A DNA stretch of 64,000 nucleotides from Larus michahellis. Its lineage: Eukaryota > Chordata > Aves > Charadriiformes > Laridae. The position numbers and the translations under genes were made by a program. The notes beneath the pieces were generated by a model, which worked only from the letters and a program-made list of their open reading frames with translations, was not told the origin of the DNA and ran no database searches. Location of the stretch: assembly GCF_964199755.1 (NCBI RefSeq), contig NC_133898.1, positions 33,359,985 through 33,423,984 on the forward strand, in the 5' to 3' direction. This document shows positions 49,933-60,350 of the stretch, in pieces. The stretch's first letter is position 1. Every line of letters begins with the position of its first letter.

Positions 49933-52238
49933 CTATATTTATTTATGGAGAAAAATTAGAATTTTATTTCTTACATGCATCCGAAGAAGTTACAGAGCTC
50001 TGTTTCCACACCTAAACACCACAAATGCAGTGAAACACAAACACGGGCATGAGAAATCCATTGGTAAGCCATGGGAAGACAACTGGCAGTATGATCGAGA
50101 TGTTTTCTTCATGTGTGAACTTTATCTAGGTGGTTGACCCAGGCTGGTTTAAACAGTGGTCAACAGATAAGAGAACGAACCTCTCTTTCAACTTTAAGTC
50201 GTGGGTGCTCTGAATTTTCTATGATTTCTAGGAGTGGAGAATTCCTGTTTGGCAACAGCAAAAGTTTTACTGCTGGAGATTGACCAACGCACTGTGATCA
50301 TGGAGTTGGTGTCACAATCTGCCTGGAGCACAGGCTGCCAAACCAAGTTTTGTTCAGATACTGCCAGTAGCGCTGGCCACAAATGCCATTCCCTGCAGGA
50401 AACAGCAAGCGATCCCACCTCCCAGGGATCTACCCATCACCTACTTCTCCCACATCCACCTCACCCCACCACTCATCAACACACCCTGCCACCCTAACAC
50501 CCACTATCTGGTGGAAACAAGCCAGGTTTAATCCATGGGGTAATTACCTGCACACAGTTAAGACTAATCAGAGACAACTGCCAAAAGGGAGCTGTTCATC
50601 TGGTAAACCCCAAACAGGCAGACTCCACATACCTCCCCAGTGGCAATTCACATCTCACAAGCCATACTCCCAAACTCTTGTGCCATTTAGTGGTGTCACA
50701 CTAAGGATGACTAGCTGAAGTCACAAGGCTGTACTTATAGGTTTGCTGGGGTACTTTTCAGCGGGCCTTTCAGCTCTCAAACGTACTCATTAAAGGAATC
50801 CACAGGAAGGTCTCTTTTAGAGGCAGCCAGCTGTTAGATATTACTTTCTGGTGATCACAGAGACCAGAGTTGGTGCTTCATTGCTGCGCTGTTTTTCTTC
50901 AAGCATGTTATCAACAGGTCTATCAGAAATTTGTATTACAGGGCTAGCCAGACAATTAAGTGTATTTCACTGCTTGGCCAAAATTAATTGCTTAAGGCTT
51001 TACTACACAGGCAGAAGCAGCATTCCTGTATTTCATATAACTTCCCCATGTGGGAATAGCACGGAGTATAATTACTTCAGAAAGAAGTTGCTTTTTTTTC
51101 TAGCATGACACACACAATAATGTTATCCTGGCACAGCTAGGGCAGAATAATTATTCCCTTCTAGATACGATGGCCAGCTTTCCCACCTACACAAGTTTCT
51201 GCTGTATCTCCAGGAAAGGTGGATGTCTGCAAATGGATTTTCCAGAAGACTTTTTCTGAACCCTCAAGCAACATGATGGAGAGATGATGGGATCATCCAG
51301 AATGTATTCACCCTCTTCCTCTTATGAACATACTTATTGGAAGCTTATGGGAATGACTACAACTCCATTTCACACAAGCACAATTTTATTTAACAACTTC
51401 TGCTATATGCGGTCAAGCAAGCTGATGCAGAGCAAGGCATAAAAGTAAAAACTGTTTATATGTGCATAACCCCTTTAACTTTAAGGGAATAATTCTGGGT
51501 TTGTATTACTACCACTAAACAGCAGATCATGACCTTGACTTGCTAAGCTTCTCACTGCAGTACCGACAGTTTCACACTTGTGAAGAACCCCAGACTGACA
51601 ATTCTAGGTAGTATGGAGGGTTGGCTTTGCATCTTTCCTTCCCTGGCCCGATTTTCAGAGCAAAGAGCTAGTTCAGATGGCTTGTCCACTGAGGCCTCGG
51701 GGCTTTCTTTTCTGGGCTGTTTTGGGGGGAATTTGGGAGTTGGTGGTGTTTGTTTTCCTTTGTTGAGATCTTATGCAGGATACAAACTGCTGCCATCTTT
51801 TTATTTCAGACCTTCACATCTCCCTGACTGGAAAGCATGGAAGCCAGCAACTGTTCTGACAAGATCGAAGAGGAAACTGTTTCCATCAGCTATAGACTAG
51901 ATCCAAACGGCCACATACGAGAAGCACAGCATTTGGGAGTTCTTCACTCCAATACCTCCACTGTCTTCATTTGATATAAAATGATAAAGTCCATCCTTCT
52001 AAGACCTTTAACTAGATGGTAGAGGTTAAGATTGCCAGAGTTGACACTTTGAACATTTAATAGTACCATGTTTACCTCATAACAGATTTAGCTCTGTTAA
52101 ATGTTATCAATACCTCTTAAAGGACACATCTCAAAATAAATAGCTGACTTTTTAAAAACACCACCATCTTCAATTTAAGAAGTATACCATCTCACAAACA
52201 AAAGTATATATATAGATGTCACTCCACAAACTACTCAC
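49933..52238 (-). other. THADA: THADA intron, 2.3 kb
   Basis: Phase 1, donor GTGAGT and acceptor ATATAG. A cytosine- and adenine-rich stretch lies at about 50.44-50.51 kb. No gene or interspersed repeat was recognised. Confidence 0.8.
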
Positions 52239-52383
52239 CAAGAATGAGCTTCTCATTGATCAAAAGGAACGACGTTACACTTTTAAGAACTTCAGCAGCT
52301 GCTAACAGCATCTCTGTCTGTTGCTCATCTCCACAAAAATAAACTATCAGCTGAACCCATTTTTTCAGGACGACTTCTGAAAT
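52239..52383 (-). CDS. THADA: THADA internal exon, 145 bp
   Basis: Acceptor CTGTGCCTTCAG before ATTTCAG and donor ATTCTTG before GTGAGT. It starts in phase 0 and ends with one base of a Gly codon. The 48 residues include ISEVVLKKWVQLIVYFCG and MLLAAAEVLKSV, again paired amphipathic helices. It joins directly to the exons on both sides. Confidence 0.88.
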
Positions 52384-53087
52384 CTGAAGGCACAGAACTT
52401 GTGAGAAGTATGCTGTACAATCTGGTGTTACTGCTTACCATCACATTAAACTAGGCCTGATGAAGGGATACCACTCATCAGTAAATGCATGTTTTTTTCC
52501 AGGTGATGAACCCCACATTGTCCATTCAGAAGCTGGCTAATTATGTCACAGATGGTTAAGATGGGAGATTTTCTTTTAGTCAGAGCAGTATTCATAGGCA
52601 ACTCTCTTGCTCTGTCCCTTCACACTAGACTCACCAAGGACCACACAAGTTAAAGCATATCTTTGTGTCCTCATTTCTTCTAAACATGTAAGCCAAAGAC
52701 AAATATACTGGACTATAACAAAGAGAAGCAATTCTCAGAAGTATCCTACACGAAGACAAATACACATATCTGGAAAAACAACTAAGCGCATATGAACTGT
52801 AGCATCAATCTTAGGCTTTGGTAACGATGCAATGCTTGGTAAAGGGGTGAATGCAGCTCCATCTGTCTCCTCTCCAGATACTGGGGATGGAAATTTTTTT
52901 TAAATGAGATTGCTGAGGTACCTTGGGTTCCCATAAAATCCAATTGCCGTCTTCTGGAAAATATTTAGTCCTTAGACATATGCTAAGAAAACTACTACTT
53001 AGTAGTAACAGGACAAAGCTTAGACTCTTTCTGATATGTAGTGATGGCTACTAGATTTTTTGTGGAAAGAAATAATGTACATTTTAC
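52384..53087 (-). other. THADA: THADA intron, 704 bp
   Basis: Phase 0, donor GTAAAA and acceptor TTCAG. No distinct element seen. Confidence 0.82.
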
Positions 53088-53153
53088 CTGTAACTCAAAT
53101 AGCGCTTCCAAGACCTGTAAACTCTGACCTCCATTGGGACAGCCAGGCCATAA
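53088..53153 (-). CDS. THADA: THADA internal exon, 66 bp
   Basis: Acceptor TTTTCTTTTCCCAG before TTATGG and donor TTACAG before GTAAAA. Exactly 22 codons, phase 0 on both sides, encoding LWPGCPNGGQSLQVLEALF and three more residues. It could be skipped without breaking the frame. Found by splice sites and phase, since it is too short to stand out as an open frame. Confidence 0.83.
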
Positions 53154-55140
53154 CTGGGAAAAGAAAATGCTAATTTCCAGAAGTGACCAAGAAAAGAGCT
53201 GGGATCCCCTGCAAATGCCACACTCAGGAGGGCAGTGGGTCAGTCAAGGTGCGGGAACCTCAAGCACAGGTTAGAAAGCAGAACATGCAAACTGCAGGAG
53301 GTGGCATGCAGGCACAGCCACGAGCAAGTGTGCGCTACAGCAATTAGAAGGAAGCTCCAGAGGAAATAAAACAACCAAACAGATGTGAACATCATGCGCA
53401 GGAGAACAGGAAAAGCAGCATCAGCTCGACCTGGAGATACCTGAGGTATGTGTAACTAATTATGGGGTTTTTTTCCTCTTTCTTTCCTTTTTTTACTTAT
53501 TTTTAATTACAGCAGGTGAAAAAATGAACAACCAGATAAGGTAAAGAAGAGAACCAGTGAAAAGGTGAGTTGAGTTAAAGGGCAGAGAAGCACAGGAGGA
53601 CTCATTGAGCGATAAATGAAACCTTGGTCGTACTCTGCATCATTCTGTGTGGTACACGGTCACGTGCACTGCACATAGGGACAGAGCCAGAGCATGTCTT
53701 ACAAATTCTCTAACAGGTTAAAAAAAAAATAATAAAAATCTCCCAAGATCTTACAATTACTCAAATTTTGAACAGACACATAGACTATCTTGAAAGACAG
53801 CACTTGACTTTTACCTATGGAAGAGAGGCAGTCTCTTCTACGGATACAAGCCCAAAGAAAGAATTTAGATGGAAAACTGATGTCCTTGGTCTTTCACAAA
53901 GCACCAAGCGCTCTCTGTACAGATGTCTTAGATCTCCCATGATTTACATGCTTATTAGAGAAAGTTGTTTTAGCATTACTACAGTTATGATTGTTACAGC
54001 ATTTTTCATTAATTCCTCTTTGTAAATTGAGAGGAATAACATGTTCCACATCTATTTGTGAAACCAGGTTCATATGGTCATTTTAAAGCTTATAACTTGA
54101 AGTTCTTGCATTTTGCCTTTTTTAAACAAAAAGATTTAACATCATAAATCATGTTCCCAATTCTTATGTGCAAATCTGTGGCTTCCTGTTTTTTTACAAT
54201 GAGAAAAGATTATTAGCCTACAATATGAATCAATTCTGCTGCACATCCTATGAAAAATAACAGCTATGTAAGGAAAAAAAAAATTTCACTTTAAAACAGA
54301 TCATGAGAATTGTGTCTATTTTTTAAATATCCATTAAGTGGGTTTTGTGTCTTTGAAAACATAAAAAAAAAATTAAAATTTTCTAGCATTAAAACCGCCT
54401 TAGCACTGCTCTACACATACATACGTGACATCACAGACTGACAATTTAAAACCAAAAGAAATCCGAGCCAGTAATTTGTGCTGGTATAAATCTAAATTAA
54501 ATAGACTATAAACAGGAACGGAGAACACAGAGCCTTGAATTTTACAAGGGTTATTATATTTACTCTCGCATTTTAAAAACAAATTTTTAAGAGGAAATTC
54601 AATGAGAAACTCCATGCAGACAACAGGCTGGTGTGCTCAGACAGTGACTTCAGGCTGAGACTTGGCAAGCTCGTACTGCACACAGTGAGGAAGGGAACTG
54701 CACCCAGCCATGGCTTCAGCTTCGTGCCTTCCCCTCGGATCCGCTCTCCTGCTGGCTCCCCAGCGACCAGAAACCACAACAAAGCTGCACTTTTGCAAAC
54801 GGACTGGATTCAGTACATGTGTTAATCACCGTCGGCATGTCTCTTTCCACATTACAGTGACCTATTTTGAATACTCTCAGAAGTTGAAATTAATCCATCA
54901 GAAAAATTTACTTATGTATTTAACTTGAAATGACTTTGAGAGGGATATACGGAGATGATATCTGTGTCTGTTTCATTTCAGAACATGGCAGTGTATTCAG
55001 AGAAGACGACGTAATGCCAGAAAAGGTGCAAAGACACAAGAAAACACAAGCTTGGGGCTTTCATGTAAAGGAAGCCACATTACTCCAATCACTAAAACCT
55101 CCAGAATTACAACACTGCTAAGCAGCTCTATTGCCCTTAC
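53154..55140 (-). other. THADA: THADA intron, 2.0 kb
   Basis: Phase 0, donor GTAAGG and acceptor CCCAG. Contains T/A homopolymer runs; no gene or repeat family recognised. Confidence 0.8.
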
Positions 55141-55213
55141 CTGCTGATGGTTCTGCAAAAGATGGATAACCAACTTGGAGGCAAATTTGAGAGCTATGCT
55201 TTGAACTTCAGTG
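55141..55213 (-). CDS. THADA: THADA internal exon, 73 bp
   Basis: Acceptor TTGTTTTCTCAG before CACTGAA and donor CATCAGCAG before GTAAGG. It begins with the third base of a split Ser codon and ends on a full codon. It encodes TEVQSIALKFASKLVIHLL and QNHQQ. Phases agree with both neighbours. Confidence 0.86.
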
Positions 55214-56588
55214 CTGAGAAAACAAGGCAAAGGACATATCAAAAAAAGGAGCTATTTCTGCTGTCATTTCACCTCTAGAAAAAAAAACCCAGCCAGCTTT
55301 TAATCATTCCTGATTATCACCAATGGGTATTTTGCAAGCTGACCACTTGGAATTTTTACATTACAGATTTGAACATTAGTTAAGCTTTTTGTTGATATGC
55401 AAATGAAATATGTGCCTACTTTCACCTCTTGTGTTCATTTTCTATCTGCATACTTACCATAGAAAAACACATTTGAAAATGGAAACCAAGTCACACAAAT
55501 CAGATATTATTTGAAACGATAAACAAAAGCATCTCTTCAAGTTGGTGTTAAGCTCCAGGAATATCTCTTGTATAGCTGCTAGAAATGTTACTAGTGCAGA
55601 ATATGTCAACTGCCAGCTCCTGAGCCTCCGTGCTGCCCAGCAGGGCCTAAGGACACGGCACTTGGCACCCTAGTTCCTGACGGGCTGGTGCCGCCCCAGG
55701 GAAAGGCAACACCTGAGCAGTAAGGTCTGCTATTTCAGCTATTTCCCTTTAACAGCACCAGTCAGTGTTATTTTACCACAAGTATCTTATTTCATTCCAG
55801 AAATAAACACTTCACATCATCATTTAAACTTAAAAAATCTAGTGCAAATCAGCAGCCAACGCGCACAGTTATAAAATGCTGTTCTACACTCTATACCCTA
55901 AATATTCTATATTGGTAACACTGGGGTGCAATGTTTATATGGCTTAAAAAAAGAGACTATTAGAAACAGGATGGTCTTGACCTTAGAGCCTGGACTCTTT
56001 AACCCTTTTTGTCCATTCCATTATGAATGGATGGACACAGCTTCTAATTCAGTACAAACTACAAACTAGCTCAACATTTTCAGTGCTTTCTGCTGACTTT
56101 ACAGTCTGATTAAGGTGTGGGAACCCTAGGGATTAGGGTTAACCATTTCTGCCAATCCAACAAGTGAGACCAGACCAGTCCCTCTTTCTACAGACTGTCT
56201 GCAGATAAACCAGGACAGGATGAATGGCAGATTCCCAGTGTATGTTTGGATCGATTCTATGTGTTAAGGTGTTTCCCAGTTACCTTTCAGGAAGAGCTAT
56301 GCTTGTTGGCTATCATCTGACATCTGGAGTAACTTCTTATTTCAGGAACTGTGATACTGGACATTTAACAGGGTGCTTGCCAGTATGACTTGTGGGCCTT
56401 TTTAATAATTTAGACCCATGTCTAACTTCTAAATTCTCATCAAGAGCTCTCTCTATTCAAATAAGCCACACTCACTTTTCTGAAACATGGATTTTTAAAT
56501 CAACAGATAGTCCAAAACCAAGAAATAAACGCTTCAACATTTAAAGGTTTTAAAATATAAGTATTTTAACGAGCATGACAGACCATAC
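55214..56588 (-). other. THADA: THADA intron, 1.4 kb
   Basis: Phase 2, donor GTATGG and acceptor CTCAG. Unremarkable AT-rich sequence. Confidence 0.8.
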
Positions 56589-56710
56589 CTGTTGGAGGTA
56601 TCTACAATGTTTAAACTCCAGGTTAAGAGCTCATTTGCATTCATATTTATAAAGCATTCAGTCTTTGGAAGCACATTTCTGAGATCCATATTATAAAGAA
56701 TTTCCAGAAC
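56589..56710 (-). CDS. THADA: THADA internal exon, 122 bp
   Basis: Acceptor TCTGTGTGCAG before GTTCTGG and donor TCCAACAG before GTATGG. Starts in phase 0 and ends with two bases (AG) of a Ser codon completed by the next exon. It encodes VLEILYNMDLRNVLPKTECF and ELLTWSLNIVDTSN. Confidence 0.88.
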
Positions 56711-57036
56711 CTGCACACAGAATTCACAAAGAATTTACAATCAATCTCAACATGAATGTGTAAATTTGAGATCAATAAAACACTGACTTAAACCCCATTC
56801 TATGAACACAAAGGTCCTCTCCTGACAGTGCTAAGAACGGAAAGAGGAAATTCTTGCTTTTCTGCCAAGAACATCTGTTACAGAATTATAGTACAGCTTC
56901 TATTCAATGTAAAAAAACCCAGATGCACTCACATACTATTTAAAAAACACCATTCAGGTTTGAAACATATTTTTAAAAATTAAGAATATAATTTACTGAA
57001 AACATATCAAGTATCAACAAAATAGCACTCTCCTAC
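56711..57036 (-). other. THADA: THADA intron, 326 bp
   Basis: Phase 0, donor GTAGGA and acceptor TGCAG. Shortest THADA intron in the window; nothing distinct inside. Confidence 0.85.
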
Positions 57037-57446
57037 CTTGCAAAAACACTGGAGATTCTTTTCCTTCGAAGCCATTGTGAGAAGAGTGCCTTCCAAATCA
57101 GTAAGTAAACACAATACACCTCCTCCTTCTGCAATCTGCTTGGAATTTATTTGTTTCAACCAGAGCAGTATTGCTTCCAACGCAAGCAGACGTACTTCGT
57201 GAAACTCACAGTGAAGGAGATGAACTATTGACAATGATGGCTTGGCTACTTTCTTTGCAACAGGTGAACTGCTGTCCTGGATGTCAGGACCTGCAGTCAC
57301 CGACAGCACTGATATTACAAGTTTGGTGATGCTCTGAAGATACTGTATCAGTCCTGGTACTGCAGATGAGTAGGGAATACTGGACACCAGTTCAGAATCT
57401 GAAATAACTCTGTTCATCTCTTCCCAAAACCCAAACAATTGCATTC
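57037..57446 (-). CDS. THADA: THADA internal exon, 410 bp
   Basis: The most 5' THADA exon visible. Acceptor TTTTATTCTCATTTCAG before GAATGC and donor TTTGCAAG before GTAGGA. It starts with two bases of a split codon and ends on a full codon, encoding 136 residues in frame after the split codon. Recognisable pieces are FGFWEEMNRVISDSELV and LLHCEFHEVRLLALEAILLW, the second being a helical-repeat segment of the THADA C-terminal half. The ATG at its start is internal and not an initiation codon. The upstream exons lie outside the window. Confidence 0.9.
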
Positions 57447-58396
57447 CTGAAATGAGAATAAAACTAAGTAAAGCGACAACCAGATGATGTTACCATCTGC
57501 TTCAGACCATAAAGTGATTCTGAAGTTGAAAAACATGAGGTATGCAAAATGTATCACAAGGTAAATTCAGGCATTAAATTAAAACATAGTTCTCCTTCAT
57601 TTTAGACTGATTCCAAATTATAAAACAGCTTTCCTAGATATCATGTGTATTCATATTTAAGCAGAATGAAATGAGGACACAAACTTTTCTGAAAAGTACA
57701 AAATGTTCAACACATGGGATGAAAGATTCAAACAACTTAAAAAATGCTACAATACTTTGCAGGCAGATTGCCTGTCATTTTTGCCATTTATAGCCGTTTG
57801 ATAAGTATTTCCTTCAATCAAGGTACTAATACAGCCTTGCAAATTGCACATGCCTTTGCACTAGTGATTAAGACAAATAAACAGTATTAAATATATTTGG
57901 GGAAAATGCAGGTAGTTGGAAACCTCAAAAAGCACCAAATACAAATATGCAATCATATTATACTTGATCGAATAGCTTTAAAATCAGAGATCAGACTGGA
58001 GAAAGTGCTGCTCATCAGCCTACCCAGCTGCAACTGAAACAGGAGAACCAATGACAGGGCCATTCTGGTAATACTGAAAATCCCACGCTTTGCATAGTTA
58101 ACAGGAAATGTTACTATTAAGAAGATGCCCCTTCTACATAAATAGATCCGTCCTGTGTGTATCAATCTAAAGAATTTACTGATTAAAAAAATCCAGTACG
58201 CCTTCCTATGCCTGTTAACTTTGAACAGTTAACACAGCTCAGAAGAAAGGTGCTGCACTGTAATCCTTCTTAGGTATCAGCACAGGAACTGTGACATTCC
58301 AACCATTTACACTGGTGCAACCTGCCCACATGGCACGGCACAGCACAGCCCGAGAACCTTCTTTAGTGCTTGGCCAGCTCCTGGAGTTAACAAAAA

Positions 58397-58447
58397 GTTT
58401 TCTAATAGCGGATTTCTAATAGGTTTGTAATAGGTTTTCTAATAGCG
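58397..58447 (+). repeat. Short tandem repeat, TTCTAATAG core
   Basis: Four short units in a row: gttttctaatagcg, gatttctaatag, gtttgtaatag, gttttctaatagcg. The outer two are identical, 37 bp apart. Confidence 0.85.
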
Positions 58448-59016
58448 AAGCCAAGATCTTTGTCCAGTTCAGATGTTTGCATAGCTTGTACTGCAAGGAA
58501 ATTAATATGCTATATCCCACAAAATTCAAATACAAGTAAGGGAAATCATGAAGAAGCACAGAAGAGAACACCACTGCCACTGGTGTTGAGGGATGTTAGA
58601 AGTTTAGTGTTTTTAAAATGCCAAAATGCATTAAAGGTAAATACAAAGATTAAAGCAAACTCACTTAGATTTTTTCGGTATCTACAAGAAGACAATTCGT
58701 TGCCATACAACTTTGCTATTTATAACTAAGCAAGCACTGAGTACTACTAAAAGCCTGTCCAAATACTACTACTAAATTACTGAATTTGACACGAAGCTGC
58801 AACACAAATATGGATTCATGTTGTCGTCTGTGAAGACATCTCCCTAAGCCTTCTATTTACAGTTAAATATCCTGTCCTTTCAAATTCAAATTCTTCCAAA
58901 GCCATCTTAATTTGTTTGGCATTTAGATAGACACTTGACATGGTTGTACACCATCTAGCATATTAAGGCAGAAGCATTTTCTGAGTAATTCTGGACAAGC
59001 TTCAAAGAAATATGGT

Positions 59017-59062
59017 ATTTGAAAGAGATATTACCTAACATTTGAAAGACATATTACCTAAC
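59017..59062 (+). repeat. 23-bp tandem duplication
   Basis: Two adjacent 23-bp copies (59017-59039 and 59040-59062) starting atttgaaaga and ending attacctaac, with one G/C difference. Confidence 0.9.
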
Positions 59063-59878
59063 CATTAGTTCTGTCATTCATGTTTTCACTACAATTTCTT
59101 TTCTGAATGGGCTTGATGTAGTCAAAGAAACTGCAATATCACTGTGAACCTATGTCACAGCGCAATCCTCTAGATGACACAGATGGCTTTCATTTCATAA
59201 CATGCGAACTTGTATATTTTATTTGCTACATTTTCTAAAACGCCTCCAAACAGACTGGCAGTACATACCAGCATCATAGCATAAACTAGCATTAAAGCCT
59301 ATGTCACACGACAAGTATACAACTGCCAGAATTCCTTGATTTCTGAGCCGTCTGGTTGCCTTGGAGAGGGATTAGGCCTTCCTCCCAGTTATTACATAGC
59401 CTGACTCCACAGATACCAGTTTAACAACAGAAATAATCCCAGGCAGCTGAAAGAAAAAGGTTCAAGTTCAAGTGTCTTGGTTCGAGAAGAGAAACAGCTT
59501 CAGTTTTGGAGCCCTGCACCCTCCCAGCTTCCTACGTGCTTCCCTCCTCGGCTGTGTTTCAGCAATACACGAGTCCACTAGCTCAGTTGTTCAAACCAAG
59601 TATATATTTCTAAGTGTATTGCAAGAGAAGTGCTTTTGTTTCCTATCAACGTTGCTTTGCATTGAGGTATAGCTATCATACGTGCAAGCAGTATCATGAA
59701 AACCAACAGGATGGAAGGGTCAAAGCTCTAGGCAAGGCAAGGGAGAGCAGTATTAGGTGAACAAAAAGAGATAAACACTAGGGGCAGAGGGGGAGGGTGT
59801 CTTTCATTTTGTTGGTGTCAACGCTGCCAACCTTGCTAGAGCCTGGTGATCTTTCCATTGACTCCAGGAGCTGGCCAC

Positions 59879-60350
59879 AAACCAACCTTCAGATCTGCTT
59901 CAGTAAACCTTCGTTTGAATCCTGCAAGGCCAACGTAACTTCACTCTGTGTCTTCATCTTTGAAGGGGAAAATTATTTTCATATAAAAATCATGGCGGAG
60001 CTGTTCACTCCTAGAACTACTAGCTTGCAGAGACTGCAATACAAGAGTCTTCTGCCACAGATCCTCTTTTTTCTGTGCGTATCTGATACTTCTTCTGGTT
60101 TGGAAGCCTTCTGGATGACTTCTGTTTTTCCCATGTAATTGTGGAAGACTGGACACCATGGCTCATCTATTTTTACAGAAAGTCTCTTTAAAAGTGGATG
60201 TCTCAACAGTAAGGCTTTCAGCAAAATAAGACTGTCTGCATATTTGCTTAGCCTCAGCACGCCATAGAGCAAATCCTTCTGCATTTGTCTTGTGCTCCGC
60301 ATGCTCTCCGACACTCTTTTTTCACACAAATATGTAAAGAAGGAAAGCAA
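59879..60350 (-). pseudogene. Unidentified coding-like block, possibly a frameshifted retrocopy
   Basis: On the minus strand a 123-codon open frame (60350-59979) carries protein-like text such as RQMQKDLLYGVLRLSKYADS. From about 60085 downward the better-looking text moves to a second frame (LWQKTLVLQSLQ...), ending at 59941. After that the third frame reads LALQDSNEGLLKQI to a stop near 59880. One protein broken by two frameshifts would look like this. I do not recognise the family. No splice donor in the phase needed by THADA was found, so it is not called a THADA exon. It may also be chance. Confidence 0.25.

Noticed and set aside
59979-60350. Additional THADA exon
   Set aside because: The next exon (57037-57446) needs an upstream exon ending with one base of a split codon. 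I found no good GT donor in that phase after the protein-like part, and the text moves between frames. Kept as an unidentified coding-like block instead.
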